In this document: positions 7,718 through 16,072 of the stretch, one piece after another
How the letters are laid out: the number at the start of each line of letters is the position of its first letter
Numbering within the stretch: the first letter of the stretch is position 1
NCBI RefSeq assembly: GCF_004402785.1
Contig: NZ_SOFP01000045.1
Span: 28,551-78,040, forward strand
Length of the DNA: 49,490 nucleotides
From: Cryobacterium algoritolerans
Lineage (GTDB): Bacteria; Actinomycetota; Actinomycetes; Actinomycetales; Microbacteriaceae
Direction: 5' to 3'
Made by a program: the position numbers and the translations under genes
Notes under the pieces: generated by a model
Told to the model about the DNA's origin: nothing
What the model saw: the letters and a program-made list of their open reading frames with translations, nothing else
Databases searched by the model: none

Positions 7718-8669
7718 AGCCGATGGCGTAGCGCACGCCGGTGAGGCGTTCGCTCTCCTCCCAGAGGCGCCGGGCATCCGCGCTGTTCTTAGCGGCCAGC
7801 GACCGGTCGACCAGGCGCGGGTGGCCGCGCTGCTCGCCCCGCCCGTCCGGACCCACGAACGAGTTGCCGGCCAGTTCTGGTGCCGTTGCCGCGTACAGCG
7901 AAGGCAGCGCACCCATCTCGGCCGGCTGGGCCAGCCACCGGTTGGCGAGGGCCGACACGCCCCGCTGGAAGGCGCTACCCCGCATCGACGGCCCAACCGA
8001 CTGCAGGTTGGTGTCGGCGTAGCCCGGGTGGGCGGCGAGTGCGAGGAGCGGGGCTGCGGCCTCGTCGGCCCGACGCGCCAGCTCGCTCGTGAAAAGCAGA
8101 TTGGCGAGCTTACTCTGGCCGTAGGCACCCCAGCTGCTGTATTTCGCCTCGCCCATCAGATCGTCGAAGTTCATCCTGCCGCGGCGGTGCAGGGTCGATG
8201 AGACCGTCACCACCCTCGCGGTCGGCCGGCGCAGGAGTGAGCCGAGCAGCAGCCCGGTGAGCGCGAAGTGCCCGAGGTGGTTGGTACCGAACTGCAACTC
8301 GAAGCCGTCCCCGGTGAGCCGCCGCGGCACATTCATGATGCCGGCGTTGTTCACCAACAGGTCGAGGCCGTCGACGTGTTCGTCGGCCCACGCGCCGGCG
8401 AAGGCGTGGATCGAAGCCAGGCTCGAGAGGTCGAGCGTGCGCACCTGGACCCAGGCGTCCGGTGCGGCGGCCCGGATGCGCGCGGCAGCCACTTCACCTC
8501 GGTCCGGGTCGCGCACGGCCAGGGTGACGGATGCGCCGTGCCGGGCGAGCTCCGACGCCGTCACGAAGCCGAGCCCCGAGTTCGCGCCCGTGACGATGAC
8601 CGTGCGGCCGGCCAGGTCGGGGATATCCGCGGCGCTCCAGCCGGGGCTGGGCGGTGTGCGTCTGACCAT
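7716..8669 (-). CDS. Short-chain dehydrogenase/reductase (retinol dehydrogenase-like)
   Basis: A 317-aa classical SDR. The Rossmann motif is TGANSGLG (T-G-x3-G-x-G), followed by DLSSLASIHAF, the NNAG motif in LVNNAGIMNVP and the catalytic Y-x3-K in YGQSKLANLLF with a preceding Ser in VTVSST. The layout N-N-A-G-I-M plus FGTNHLGHFALT matches the oxidoreductase group annotated as light-dependent protochlorophyllide/retinol dehydrogenase-like SDRs. The start at 8669 has GAGGGAGG 8 nt upstream. No operon partner is visible, so the substrate is unknown; retinal metabolism beside a heliorhodopsin is tempting but unsupported. Confidence 0.85.
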   Translation of the reverse strand: MVRRTPPSPGWSAADIPDLAGRTVIVTGANSGLGFVTASELARHGASVTLAVRDPDRGEVAAARIRAAAPDAWVQVRTLDLSSLASIHAFAGAWADEHVDGLDLLVNNAGIMNVPRRLTGDGFELQFGTNHLGHFALTGLLLGSLLRRPTARVVTVSSTLHRRGRMNFDDLMGEAKYSSWGAYGQSKLANLLFTSELARRADEAAAPLLALAAHPGYADTNLQSVGPSMRGSAFQRGVSALANRWLAQPAEMGALPSLYAATAPELAGNSFVGPDGRGEQRGHPRLVDRSLAAKNSADARRLWEESERLTGVRYAIG

Positions 8670-8846
8670 GATGTCTTCCTCCCTCGCGCGCCCGCGGCGC
8701 CCATAGAAGCACTGTAAACGATGACGCCTCCTCCGGCGGTGCCCGCTGGACGGCAGGCCGACCCGACGTGGCCCCCGAAAGTGGGACGCGGACTCGCAGT
8801 TCACTGGCCAGGGACAGGCAGAGCGTTGGAGTCAGAGGCCACCGGG

Positions 8847-9380
8847 ATGTCCGGCACGACACACGCGCACCAGCACGCAGCCCCAGAGCCCCACCCGCAC
8901 GACCGCCCGGACGAGGCCCCGCGCACCCTCGCGCCCCAGCACCCGAAACAGCCGGAACTTCGGCACAACGACAGTCCCTGGTATCTGCCCGTGGCAGCCA
9001 AGTTCCTGTTGTCCGCCCTCTTCGCCGCCAGGTGGACGGGCGCGGCGCTCTGGATTTCCCAGCCCTGGATTTCCCAGCCCTGGATTGCCCAGCCCTGAAT
9101 TGCCCAGGGCGCGCTCTCGGCCTGCCGCACCGACAACCTCACCGCGATCGAGGGCTGGCCCGACGCGATCGGCGAGGACATCGTCGTCACCTGAAAGCTG
9201 CTGCAGCAGGGCGGACGGGTGCTGTTCGAACCGACCGCCGTTGCTATCACGGATGCGCCGTCGACCGTTGCGCAGTTCATGCGGCGGCGGACACGCTGGG
9301 CTCGCGGCATGTTCGAGGGGCTGCTCGCGGTGCCGCCGTGGCGGCAGAAACGCCGGTTGGCCGGCCGGGTCAGTGCGTTC
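8847..9380 (+). pseudogene. Family 2 glycosyltransferase pseudogene with internal deletion
   Basis: One frame carries two separated parts of a membrane GT2 (cellulose/poly-GlcNAc synthase type). The N-terminal piece is a His-rich leader (MSGTTHAHQHAAPEP) and a first membrane helix (LPVAAKFLLSALFAARWTGAALW). It then enters three WI(S/A)QP repeats, a TGA at 9096-9098, and the distal catalytic region: ALSACRTDNLTAIEGWPDAIGEDIVVT, TGA at 9192-9194, KLLQQGGRVLFEPTAV, QFMRRRTRWARGMFEGLL. GED is the catalytic-base motif and RRTRWARG corresponds to the Q/R-x-x-R-W acceptor motif. The D-D part of the active site is missing, as are the C-terminal helices. The gene is clearly dead. Confidence 0.8.
9051..9110 (+). 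repeat. Four 15-bp tandem repeats at the glycosyltransferase deletion joint
   Basis: Units TGGATTTCCCAGCCC (9051-9065, 9066-9080), TGGATTGCCCAGCCC (9081-9095) and TGAATTGCCCAGGGC (9096-9110). They are in frame, the last creating a stop by GG to GA. They sit exactly where the central domain of the enzyme is missing. Confidence 0.85.
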
Positions 9381-9387
9381 TGCCGGG

Positions 9388-9915
9388 TCAGTCGGCGGAC
9401 AGGGCGTAGCGGTGGCGCACGTGGTTACGGTCGGGGCTGGCCTGCCAGAACTCGATTTCGACCGGGCGAAGGGCGTAGAGCTGCCAGGCCGGGTTGACCC
9501 CGCCGTCCGCCGCCGGTCGCTCGGCCCAGTCGAGGGCGGATGCCTCCGCCGACAGTTCGGAGACGGGCCCGAGCACCCGCACCTGCCGGCCGAGGCGCGA
9601 CCAGTAGAAGTTCAACGCGGCCTGCGGGTTCTCGTCCAGTTCCCGGCCCTTGCGGGAGGTACGCGCCGAAGCGAACTGCCAGCCCCGGGCGTCCAGGTTC
9701 TTGAGGATCAGCATCCGGGAGGACGGCATCCCCGTCGGGCCGACCGTGGCGAGGCTGAACGCGTGCGGCTGGGGGACCCCCGCGGCGAGGGCATCCTCGA
9801 ACCACTCCTTGAACAACACCGTCGGGTCGGCCGGGGCGGTGGCCGGGTCGAACACCGGCAGGTCGCTCGGGAAATCCGGGAGGGCGCGCAGCCGGCGGCG
9901 GAAGGCTTCAGTCAT
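9388..9915 (-). CDS. pdxH: Pyridoxamine 5'-phosphate oxidase-like flavoprotein
   Basis: A 175-aa protein of the PNPOx-like split-barrel family. It shows FKEWFEDALAAGVPQPHAFSLATV, the FMN/substrate strand SSRMLILKNLDARGWQFASA, S-x-K-G-R-E-L-D-E-N-P-Q-A-A-L-N-F-Y-W and LGRQVRVLGPV, then a short C-terminus with RPVEIEFWQASPDRNHVRHRY, matching the IEFWQ-x-x-x-x-R-x-H-x-R-x-x-Y signature. It would oxidise pyridoxine or pyridoxamine phosphate to pyridoxal phosphate. It is about 40 residues shorter than typical PdxH: the S-x-Y-F-x-S-R-P-x-x-S-Q block is absent and replaced by SELSAEASALDWAERPAADGG. So the symbol is tentative. Confidence 0.7.
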   Translation of the reverse strand: MTEAFRRRLRALPDFPSDLPVFDPATAPADPTVLFKEWFEDALAAGVPQPHAFSLATVGPTGMPSSRMLILKNLDARGWQFASARTSRKGRELDENPQAALNFYWSRLGRQVRVLGPVSELSAEASALDWAERPAADGGVNPAWQLYALRPVEIEFWQASPDRNHVRHRYALSAD

Positions 9916-10062
9916 CCGGCGAGCCTACTCCGCCCTCCTCCACGCCTGCGCAACCGACCGCCTCTGCGCCTCCCGGCGCAGGTCGGGGAGGCCGACCCAG
10001 GATTTCACCTGAGCCGACTCCCCCAACCTGCGCCGCGAGGCGCGATGGGCCCGGGGCGGGAG

Positions 10063-10446
10063 TCAGAACGAGACGCCGCAGACAAGCGCCGCGTTGGCAA
10101 ACGGGGTCGCCTCGCCGGTGCGGATGAACAGCTTCGCCGAGGCGGAGAGATCCTTGAGTTCCTCGTGGCTGATGTATTCGATCTCATCGAACCGGTCGGC
10201 CAGCCAGGCCCCGGCCGGGGCTCCCCGTGCCTCGTCTGCCGCGATGCAGTGCTGCACGACCAACTCGCCCAGCAGCGCGTCGAGCACCTGCTCGAACCGC
10301 GGCACGCCGTGTACGAGAGCCAGGTCGATCACCGGAACGCCACGCGGGACGGGCATCCCGCAGTCCGCGAGCAGCACGAGGTCTGTGTGCCCGAGTCTGG
10401 CGATGGCCCCGGACAGCTCGGCGTTCAGGATGCCGCTGCGCTTCAT
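10063..10446 (-). CDS. rbsD: D-ribose pyranase
   Basis: A 127-aa protein that interconverts the pyranose and furanose forms of ribose so that RbsK receives the right anomer. It begins MKRSGILNAELSGAIARLGHTD, with the catalytic His at residue 20, and keeps LLADCGMPVP, VIDLALVHGVP and the C-terminal FIRTGEATPFANAALVCGV of the family. It is full length. Its ATG overlaps the rbsK stop codon (ATGA), so translation is coupled. It is the last gene of the rbs operon; 147 nt separate it from the convergently unrelated pdxH-like gene, and no strong terminator is visible there. Confidence 0.95.
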   Translation of the reverse strand: MKRSGILNAELSGAIARLGHTDLVLLADCGMPVPRGVPVIDLALVHGVPRFEQVLDALLGELVVQHCIAADEARGAPAGAWLADRFDEIEYISHEELKDLSASAKLFIRTGEATPFANAALVCGVSF

Positions 10447-11366
10447 CCGAGCACCTCCGGCAGGGTGTCGGCCAGGGTCGGATACGACGTCTGGGTGCCG
10501 CGGCCCTGCACCGCGAAGGCGCCGACCCGCACGGCGAAGCGGGCCGCGTCCAGCAGCGGAGCGCCGGCTGCCAGCCTTGCACTCAGCGCACCGACGAACG
10601 CGTCACCGGCGCCGGAGGAGTCCACCGCGAACACCACCGGCGACGGCACGTTGGTCGTGCCGCCCGCGTCGGAGCAGATCGCCCCCTTCGCGCCGCGGGT
10701 GAGCACGACGGATGCCACGCCCCAGGCACGCAGGCAGGCCACCAGGTCCTCGTCCGCCGTGGGGACGGCCGCGCCGGGGTCGACCTGGGCGAGCACGAGG
10801 GCAGCCTCGTGCTCGTTCACGACGAGGGGATCGGCGCGGCGGATCGTCTCGGCCGCGACGGGGATGACCGGTGCCAGGTTCAACACCACCCTCCCCGTGG
10901 CCAGGCGGGCGGCGGTGTCGATGCCGGCGGCAGGGATCTCTCCCTGCAACACGACTACCGCGGCCGCGGCGATGTCCCGCGCGCCGGCCCTGACCGCATC
11001 CGCGCCCATCAGCGCGTTGGCGCCGGGGATGACGACGATGGTGTTCTCCCCGTCGTCGGCCACGGTCACCAGGGCGAGGCCGGTCGGGCCTTCGACGGCG
11101 CGCACGCCCGATTGCCCGACGCCCGCGCGGGTCAGGATCGCGGTTGCAACCTGGGCCTGCGCGTCCCGGCCGACGGCGCCGACCAGGTGCACGGTGGCAC
11201 CGAGCTGGGCGGCCGCGACCGCCTGGTTGGCGCCCTTGCCGCCGGGGAGGAACTCCATCGATTTTCCGATCAGGGTCTCACCGGGCCGAGGGTGTCGTTC
11301 GATGGTGATCAGCTGGTCGACGTTGATCGATCCGACGACGACCACTGACGCTGTGGAAGAACTCAC
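10443..11366 (-). CDS. rbsK: Ribokinase
   Basis: A 307-aa PfkB-family sugar kinase that phosphorylates ribose to ribose 5-phosphate with ATP. Family signatures are GSINVDQLITIERHPRPGETL at the N-terminus, PGGKGANQAVAAAQLGA (first PfkB signature) and the anion-hole/catalytic motif DSSGAGDAFVGALSARL. The start is GTG overlapping the rbsB stop (GTGA). It overlaps rbsD by 4 nt downstream. Complete, no oddities. Confidence 0.95.
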   Translation of the reverse strand: MSSSTASVVVVGSINVDQLITIERHPRPGETLIGKSMEFLPGGKGANQAVAAAQLGATVHLVGAVGRDAQAQVATAILTRAGVGQSGVRAVEGPTGLALVTVADDGENTIVVIPGANALMGADAVRAGARDIAAAAVVVLQGEIPAAGIDTAARLATGRVVLNLAPVIPVAAETIRRADPLVVNEHEAALVLAQVDPGAAVPTADEDLVACLRAWGVASVVLTRGAKGAICSDAGGTTNVPSPVVFAVDSSGAGDAFVGALSARLAAGAPLLDAARFAVRVGAFAVQGRGTQTSYPTLADTLPEVLG

Positions 11367-12307
11367 TTGGCGAAGTCGCCCACGTTCGTCTTCGTGACGG
11401 AGACGACCTCGACAGGGACGGTCTTGTCGATCTTGGTGCCCTTGATCGCCTTGACGGCGAGTTCGACGGCGAGCTTGCCCAGTTCGGCCGGCTGCTGAGC
11501 GATGGTCGCGACGAGGGTGCCCTTTTTGATGGCGGCGAGGCCATCGGCGGTGCCGTCGAAGCCCACGACCATGACATCCGTGCCGGCGCGGGCACCGAGG
11601 GCCTGCACCGCGCCGAGGGCCATCTCATCGTTCTCGGCGAACAGACCGGTCACCTCGGGGTGCGCCTGCATCAGGTTCGTGGTCACGTCGAGCGCGGCGG
11701 CGCGGTCGAAGTTCGCGGTCTGCTTGGCGACGACCGTGATGTTCGGGTAGGCCTTCATGCCCTCCTCGAATCCTTTGCCTCGGTCGCGGCTGGCGGAGGT
11801 GCCCGACACGCCCTGCAGGGCGATGACGCTGCCCTTTTCGCCCATCGACTTGGCGAGCTCGTCGGCGGCCTGGCGCCCACCGGCGACGTTGTCGCTCGCG
11901 ACGAGGGAGGTCAGCTCGGCGCCGTTGACGGTGCGGTCGACGGCGATGACCGGGATGTTGGCCTTGGTCAGTGCCTTGACGGCCGACGCCGCGGCATCCG
12001 AGTCGACCGGGTTGACGATGACGACCTTGGTCGCTCCCGCGGCCGCGGTGGCCAGCTGGTTGGCCTGGCTGGCCGAGTCGTTCTGGGCGTCGACGATGTT
12101 CAGCTGCACGCCGGCGGTCTTGGCGGCGGCCTGGGCCCCGTCACGCAGTTCGACGAAGAACGGGTTGTTCAGGGTGGAGATGGCCATCACGATCTTGGTG
12201 CCGCCGGTGGCGTCTCCGCCGCCCCGGCCGCACGCGGTCGTGCCCGTGAGGATCAGGGCCGCGGTGGCGGTCAGTGCGGCGATCTTGCGGAATGAGGAGG
12301 ACTTCAT
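11363..12307 (-). CDS. rbsB: Ribose ABC transporter, substrate-binding lipoprotein
   Basis: A 314-aa periplasmic-binding-protein-type receptor anchored as a lipoprotein: signal peptide MKSSSFRKIAALTATAALILTG followed by a lipobox ending TAC (Cys26). The mature part is a type 1 sugar-binding protein with IVMAISTLNNPFFVELRDGAQ, VDAQNDSASQANQL, VIVNPVDSDA, NIPVIAVDRTVNG, LVASDNVAGGRQAADEL and FAENDEMALGAVQAL, closely matching RbsB. It captures ribose outside the membrane and delivers it to RbsC. It lies 58 nt downstream of rbsC; the spacer holds AAAAGGAAAAACG just before the start codon. Confidence 0.93.
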   Translation of the reverse strand: MKSSSFRKIAALTATAALILTGTTACGRGGGDATGGTKIVMAISTLNNPFFVELRDGAQAAAKTAGVQLNIVDAQNDSASQANQLATAAAGATKVVIVNPVDSDAAASAVKALTKANIPVIAVDRTVNGAELTSLVASDNVAGGRQAADELAKSMGEKGSVIALQGVSGTSASRDRGKGFEEGMKAYPNITVVAKQTANFDRAAALDVTTNLMQAHPEVTGLFAENDEMALGAVQALGARAGTDVMVVGFDGTADGLAAIKKGTLVATIAQQPAELGKLAVELAVKAIKGTKIDKTVPVEVVSVTKTNVGDFAK

Positions 12308-12365
12308 CGTTTTTCCTTTTGTTGGTGGATCGGGGAGTTGTTGCTACAGGGAGCGAGCGGACGGC

Positions 12366-13337
12366 TCAGCTGTTGCGGGTCTTGCGGCGGAGCACGTCGA
12401 CGCCGACGGCGAGGGCGATCACGAGGCCGATCACAACCTGCTGCCAGAACGACGTGACGTTGAGCAGGTTGAGGCCGTTGCGGATGACCACGAGCACCAG
12501 GGCGCCGACGAAGGTGCCCGAGATCTTGCCGAGCCCGCCAGAGAGCGATGCGCCGCCGATCACGACCGCCGCAATGGCGTCGAGTTCATAGCCGGCCGCG
12601 GCCTGGGGCTGGGCCGAGTCGAGGCGGCCGGCCAGCAGCAGCCCGGCGAGCGCCGCGAAGACTCCGGCGAGGGCGAACACGGTGACGAGGATGCGTTTCA
12701 CCGGCAGTCCGGACAGGCGCGCCGCTTCGGCGTTGCCGCCGACGGCGTACATCGAGCGGCCGATGACGGTGCGGTTGAGCAGGAAAGACGCGACCAGGGC
12801 GGCAACCAGGAGCACGACGATGGGCATCGGCACCGGGCCCAGGTTTCCGCCGAGGAAGGAGACCTCGGCGGGCGTCTTGATCGGCCGGCCGTCGGAGATG
12901 ACCAGGGTCAGGCCGCGGGCGACGCTGAGCATGGCGAGGGTGGCGATGAAGCTGGGCAGCTTGCCGTAGGCGTTGGCGAGGCCGTTGACCACGCCGGCGA
13001 GCAGGCCGGCGACGAGGCCGCCGCCGAGGGCGAGCCAGCCGGGCAGACCGGCGCTGACGAACAGCCAGCTCGACACCATCGCCGACAGGGCCGCCACGGC
13101 GCCGACCGACAGGTCGATTCCGCCGGCGACGATGACGAAGGTCATGCCGAAGGCCAGCACGGCCACGGTGGAGACCTGGATGCCGATGTTGAGCAGGTTC
13201 TGCCCGGTCAGGAAGTCGGGGGTTGCGATGAACAGCGCGATGCAGAGCACCACGAGGCCGACCAGGGCGCCGTTGTTGGCGAGGAACTTCTTGTAGTCGA
13301 AGCCGCGCCGCGTTGCGGGCTGGGTTGTCGTTGACAT
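12366..13337 (-). CDS. rbsC: Ribose ABC transporter permease
   Basis: A 323-aa inner membrane permease with about 8-10 helices. It has the RbsC/AraH family signatures GGIDLSVGAVAALSAMVSSWL, PSFIATLAMLSVARGL, YAVGGNAEAARLSGLPV (the EAA-like loop that contacts the ATPase) and YELDAIAAVVIGGASLSGGLGKI. It forms the ribose channel with RbsA and RbsB. It starts 18 nt after rbsA ends. Full length. Confidence 0.95.
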   Translation of the reverse strand: MSTTTQPATRRGFDYKKFLANNGALVGLVVLCIALFIATPDFLTGQNLLNIGIQVSTVAVLAFGMTFVIVAGGIDLSVGAVAALSAMVSSWLFVSAGLPGWLALGGGLVAGLLAGVVNGLANAYGKLPSFIATLAMLSVARGLTLVISDGRPIKTPAEVSFLGGNLGPVPMPIVVLLVAALVASFLLNRTVIGRSMYAVGGNAEAARLSGLPVKRILVTVFALAGVFAALAGLLLAGRLDSAQPQAAAGYELDAIAAVVIGGASLSGGLGKISGTFVGALVLVVIRNGLNLLNVTSFWQQVVIGLVIALAVGVDVLRRKTRNS

Positions 13338-13355
13338 GCGTGGATCCCTTTTCTT

Positions 13356-14891
13356 TCAGTTCTTCTCGTCGACATCGCGGGCGGCGAGTGTCATGACTCT
13401 GTCCTGGGTGGCCTCGGCCGCGGCGAGTTCGCCGGCCAGCTTGCCGTCGCGCATCACGAGGATGCGATCACTCATCCCGAGGATCTCGGGCAGTTCGCTG
13501 GAGACCATGACGATCGCACCGCCCGCGGCGGTGATCGCGTTCATCAGCTCGTAGATCTCGACCTTCGCGCCGACGTCGACGCCGCGGGTGGGTTCGTCGA
13601 GCAGGAGCACGGTGGAGGCGGCGATGATCCAGCGACCGAACACGGCCTTCTGCTGGTTGCCGCCGGAGAGGGCGCCGACCGCCTGGTCGATGGTGTGCAT
13701 CCGGATGCGCAGTTTCGATGCGACCGCCTGGGCCCGGGTGCGCTGGCCGGCGAAGTCGGCCAGGCCGAGCCGGGCGGTGGAGGCGAGGGTGGCGTAGCCG
13801 AGGTTGTCGTTGACCGAGGCACCCGTCACGAGGCCCTGGCCCTTGCGGTCCTCGGGGACGTGCCCGATGCCGGCCTTGATCGCCGCTTGGATGTTGCCCT
13901 TGGGCAGGACCCGGCCGCGCACGGTGACGGTCCCGGAGTCATAGTGGTCTGCGCCGGCGATGGCGCGGATCAGTTCGGTGCGGCCCGCTCCGACCAGGCC
14001 GGCGATGCCGAGCACCTCCCCGGCGCGCACGGTGAAGTTGATGTCGGTGAACTTCCCGCTCGAGCTGAGGTGCTCGACCGCGAGGATCTCGGCCGGCCGC
14101 GACCCGACGGGCTGCGACCCGACTGGCTCCGGGGCGCTGCCGGTTTTGCGGGGGTACTGGTCCTCGATACTCCGGCCGACCATCAGCTTGACGAGTTCTT
14201 CCTCCGGGGTGGATGCCGGGACCTCGGCGATGAACTCGCCGTCTCGGAGCACGGTCACGGTGTCACCGACCTCGGCGATCTCGTCGAGATGGTGGCTGAT
14301 GAATAGCATCCCCACGCCGCGGCTGCGCAGGTCGGCCATCACCGCGAACAGGCTCTCGGTCTCGTGCCGGGTCAGGGCCGCGGTCGGCTCGTCCAGGATG
14401 AGGATGCGGGCGTTGATACTCAGCGCCTTGGCGATCTCCACGAGCTGCTGGCGGGCGATGCCGAGCTCACCGACCAGGGTGTCGACGTCGACGTCGAGGC
14501 CGATCAGGGAGAGGGCGGCGCGGGCCCGGTTGCGGAGGGCGCTGCGGTCGACCATGCCGTGCCGGGTCGGCATCCGCCCCAGCATGACGTTCTCGGCGAT
14601 GCTCATGGTGGGCACCAGGTTGAGTTCCTGGTGGATGGTGGCGATGCCGAGATCCTCGGCGGCGCGGGTGGTCGGCAGCGTGACGGTCCTTCCATCCACG
14701 ACGATACGGCCCGCGTCCGGCTGATAGACGCCGGCCATCATCTTGATCAGGGTGGACTTGCCCGCGCCGTTCTCGCCGAGCAGCACCTGCACTTTGCCGG
14801 CGTAGACGCTCACGGTGACGTCCTTGATGACCGTGACCGGGCCGAACGTCTTGCCCACGTTCTGCAGGGTGACGAGTGGTTTTTGGCTCAT
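13356..14891 (-). CDS. rbsA: Ribose ABC transporter ATP-binding protein (two NBDs)
   Basis: A 511-aa tandem ATPase of the monosaccharide importers. The first domain has Walker A GENGAGKST, signature LGIARQQLVEIAKAL and Walker B ILILDEPTAALT with switch His in ISHHLDEI. The second has the typical degenerate Walker A GLVGAGRTEL, signature LSGGNQQKAVFGRWI and Walker B VLLLDEPTRGVDVGAK. A linker near residue 250 is rich in repeated PVGS(Q/R)P, encoded by a small tandem duplication around 14095-14135. It energises RbsC. Only one nt separates it from rbsR, so the regulator and transporter are one transcript. Confidence 0.95.
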   Translation of the reverse strand: MSQKPLVTLQNVGKTFGPVTVIKDVTVSVYAGKVQVLLGENGAGKSTLIKMMAGVYQPDAGRIVVDGRTVTLPTTRAAEDLGIATIHQELNLVPTMSIAENVMLGRMPTRHGMVDRSALRNRARAALSLIGLDVDVDTLVGELGIARQQLVEIAKALSINARILILDEPTAALTRHETESLFAVMADLRSRGVGMLFISHHLDEIAEVGDTVTVLRDGEFIAEVPASTPEEELVKLMVGRSIEDQYPRKTGSAPEPVGSQPVGSRPAEILAVEHLSSSGKFTDINFTVRAGEVLGIAGLVGAGRTELIRAIAGADHYDSGTVTVRGRVLPKGNIQAAIKAGIGHVPEDRKGQGLVTGASVNDNLGYATLASTARLGLADFAGQRTRAQAVASKLRIRMHTIDQAVGALSGGNQQKAVFGRWIIAASTVLLLDEPTRGVDVGAKVEIYELMNAITAAGGAIVMVSSELPEILGMSDRILVMRDGKLAGELAAAEATQDRVMTLAARDVDEKN

Positions 14892-14892
14892 T

Positions 14893-15927
14893 TCAGTTCG
14901 TCCTTAGGCTGGGCCCGGATGCGGGTGAGGTGGGGGTCGACGACGAGGCGCGCACGATCAGTTCGCTGGGCAGCACCACCGATTCCGGCTTGGCACCGTC
15001 GATGACCTGGAGCAGCATGTCCACGGCGATCCGGCCCATCTCCTCGACGCTGTGCGAGATGACGCTCAGCGCGGGGTTGAGAAGGGCGAACCACTCGATG
15101 TCGTCGAAGGCGATCAGTGCGATGTCGGCACCGATCCGGCGGCCCAGTTTGTGCAGGATGGCGATCGCGCCGACGGCCATCAGGCTGTCCGCGGCGAGCA
15201 GGGCGGTGGGCGGGCGACGCAGCTGAAGAAGGGCGTGCACGCCGGCCGAGCCACTGGCCGCCTGGTAGTCGCCGAAGTAGACCAGTTCGGGATCCTGGCT
15301 GAGGCCCGTGCCGGCGATCGCCCGGGTGAACGCGGCGAACCGGTCCCGGCCGGTCGAGGTGGCCTGCGGCCCGGAGATGTAGCCGATCCGGGTGTGTCCG
15401 GCCGCCGCGAGGTGTTCCACGGCCTGCCGGATGCCGGCCTCGCTGTCGGTGGTCACGCTCGGGATGTCGAGGCCGTCTACGGTGCGGTCGACGAAGACGG
15501 TGGGGATCTCCCTCGTGATGAGCGAACGGATGCTGCCGCTGCCGTCGCCGAGCGGGGCCACGATGATGCCGTCCACCCGGCGGGAGATCAGGGTGTCGAG
15601 ATAGCGGTCCTGCTGTTCCTTGCGCTCATTGGCGTTGCCGAGCAGGGTGACGTAGCCGGCGGCCAGCGCTGCCTGCTCCACTGTGTGGGCCAGGTCGGCG
15701 AAGAACGGGTTGCGAACGTCGGAGACGAGGAGGCCGATCGAGTCGGACCTGGTGGAGCGCAGCGCGCGGGCCTGGGCGTTGGGCCGGTAGTCGAGCTCGG
15801 TGACGGCAGCGACGACCCTGGCCCGGGAATCGGGTGACGTGGCCGGGTTGCCCGAGAGCACTCGCGAGGCCGTGGCCACCGAGACGCCGGCGAGCGCCGC
15901 CACGTCCTTGATCGTGATCGCAACCAT
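14893..15927 (-). CDS. rbsR: LacI-family regulator of the ribose operon
   Basis: A 344-aa repressor. The N-terminal helix-turn-helix and hinge read TIKDVAALAGVSVATASRVL and RPNAQARALRSTRSDSIGLLV; the rest is a periplasmic-binding-like core (NPFFADLAHTVEQAA, VDRTVDGLDIPSVTTDSEAGI, ALLAADSLMAVGAI, LIAFDDIEWFALLNPALSVI). The ATG at 15927 follows GAGGTG by 8 nt. Being first in the operon, it is autoregulated through the palindrome directly upstream, with ribose or a ribose phosphate as probable inducer. The symbol rests on context rather than on a diagnostic residue. Confidence 0.88.
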   Translation of the reverse strand: MVAITIKDVAALAGVSVATASRVLSGNPATSPDSRARVVAAVTELDYRPNAQARALRSTRSDSIGLLVSDVRNPFFADLAHTVEQAALAAGYVTLLGNANERKEQQDRYLDTLISRRVDGIIVAPLGDGSGSIRSLITREIPTVFVDRTVDGLDIPSVTTDSEAGIRQAVEHLAAAGHTRIGYISGPQATSTGRDRFAAFTRAIAGTGLSQDPELVYFGDYQAASGSAGVHALLQLRRPPTALLAADSLMAVGAIAILHKLGRRIGADIALIAFDDIEWFALLNPALSVISHSVEEMGRIAVDMLLQVIDGAKPESVVLPSELIVRASSSTPTSPASGPSLRTN

Positions 15928-15948
15928 CGGGTTTCACCTCATCGTGGA

Positions 15949-15980
15949 TATGGAATCGTTTCCATGGAAACGATTCCATA
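15949..15980. promoter_or_regulatory. Perfect 32-bp palindrome: two abutting LacI-type operators
   Basis: TGGAATCGTTTCCA (15951-15964) is directly followed by TGGAAACGATTCCA (15965-15978), with matching TA flanks. Each 14-mer is a LacI/GalR-type box (central CG, GGAA and TTCC arms), and the pair is a perfect inverted repeat of 32 bp. It ends 21 nt before the rbsR start codon, so a bound repressor would cover the transcription start. Confidence 0.9.
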
Positions 15981-16072
15981 CTACGTCTCTGAGGGAGCAT
16001 CCGTCAACTGGATCGGCGGGGCGGCGATCCAGCGCCGGGCCTGGGCACCGCGGTCGGGTCCGCGGTGCCCAG

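Noticed and set aside
7716..8669. SDR as a retinal-metabolism partner of the heliorhodopsin
   Set aside because: Similarity to retinol dehydrogenase-like SDRs is generic, the genes are 5 kb apart on opposite strands, and no carotenoid cleavage gene is present.
9085..11397. 770-codon plus-strand open frame
   Set aside because: It is antisense to pdxH-like, rbsD and rbsK, which have clear family motifs; the translation is Arg/Pro/Ala-rich with no domain. Such frames are expected in GC-rich DNA.
12345..13334. Plus-strand open frames across rbsC and rbsA
   Set aside because: Shadow frames of a well-conserved ABC transporter operon.
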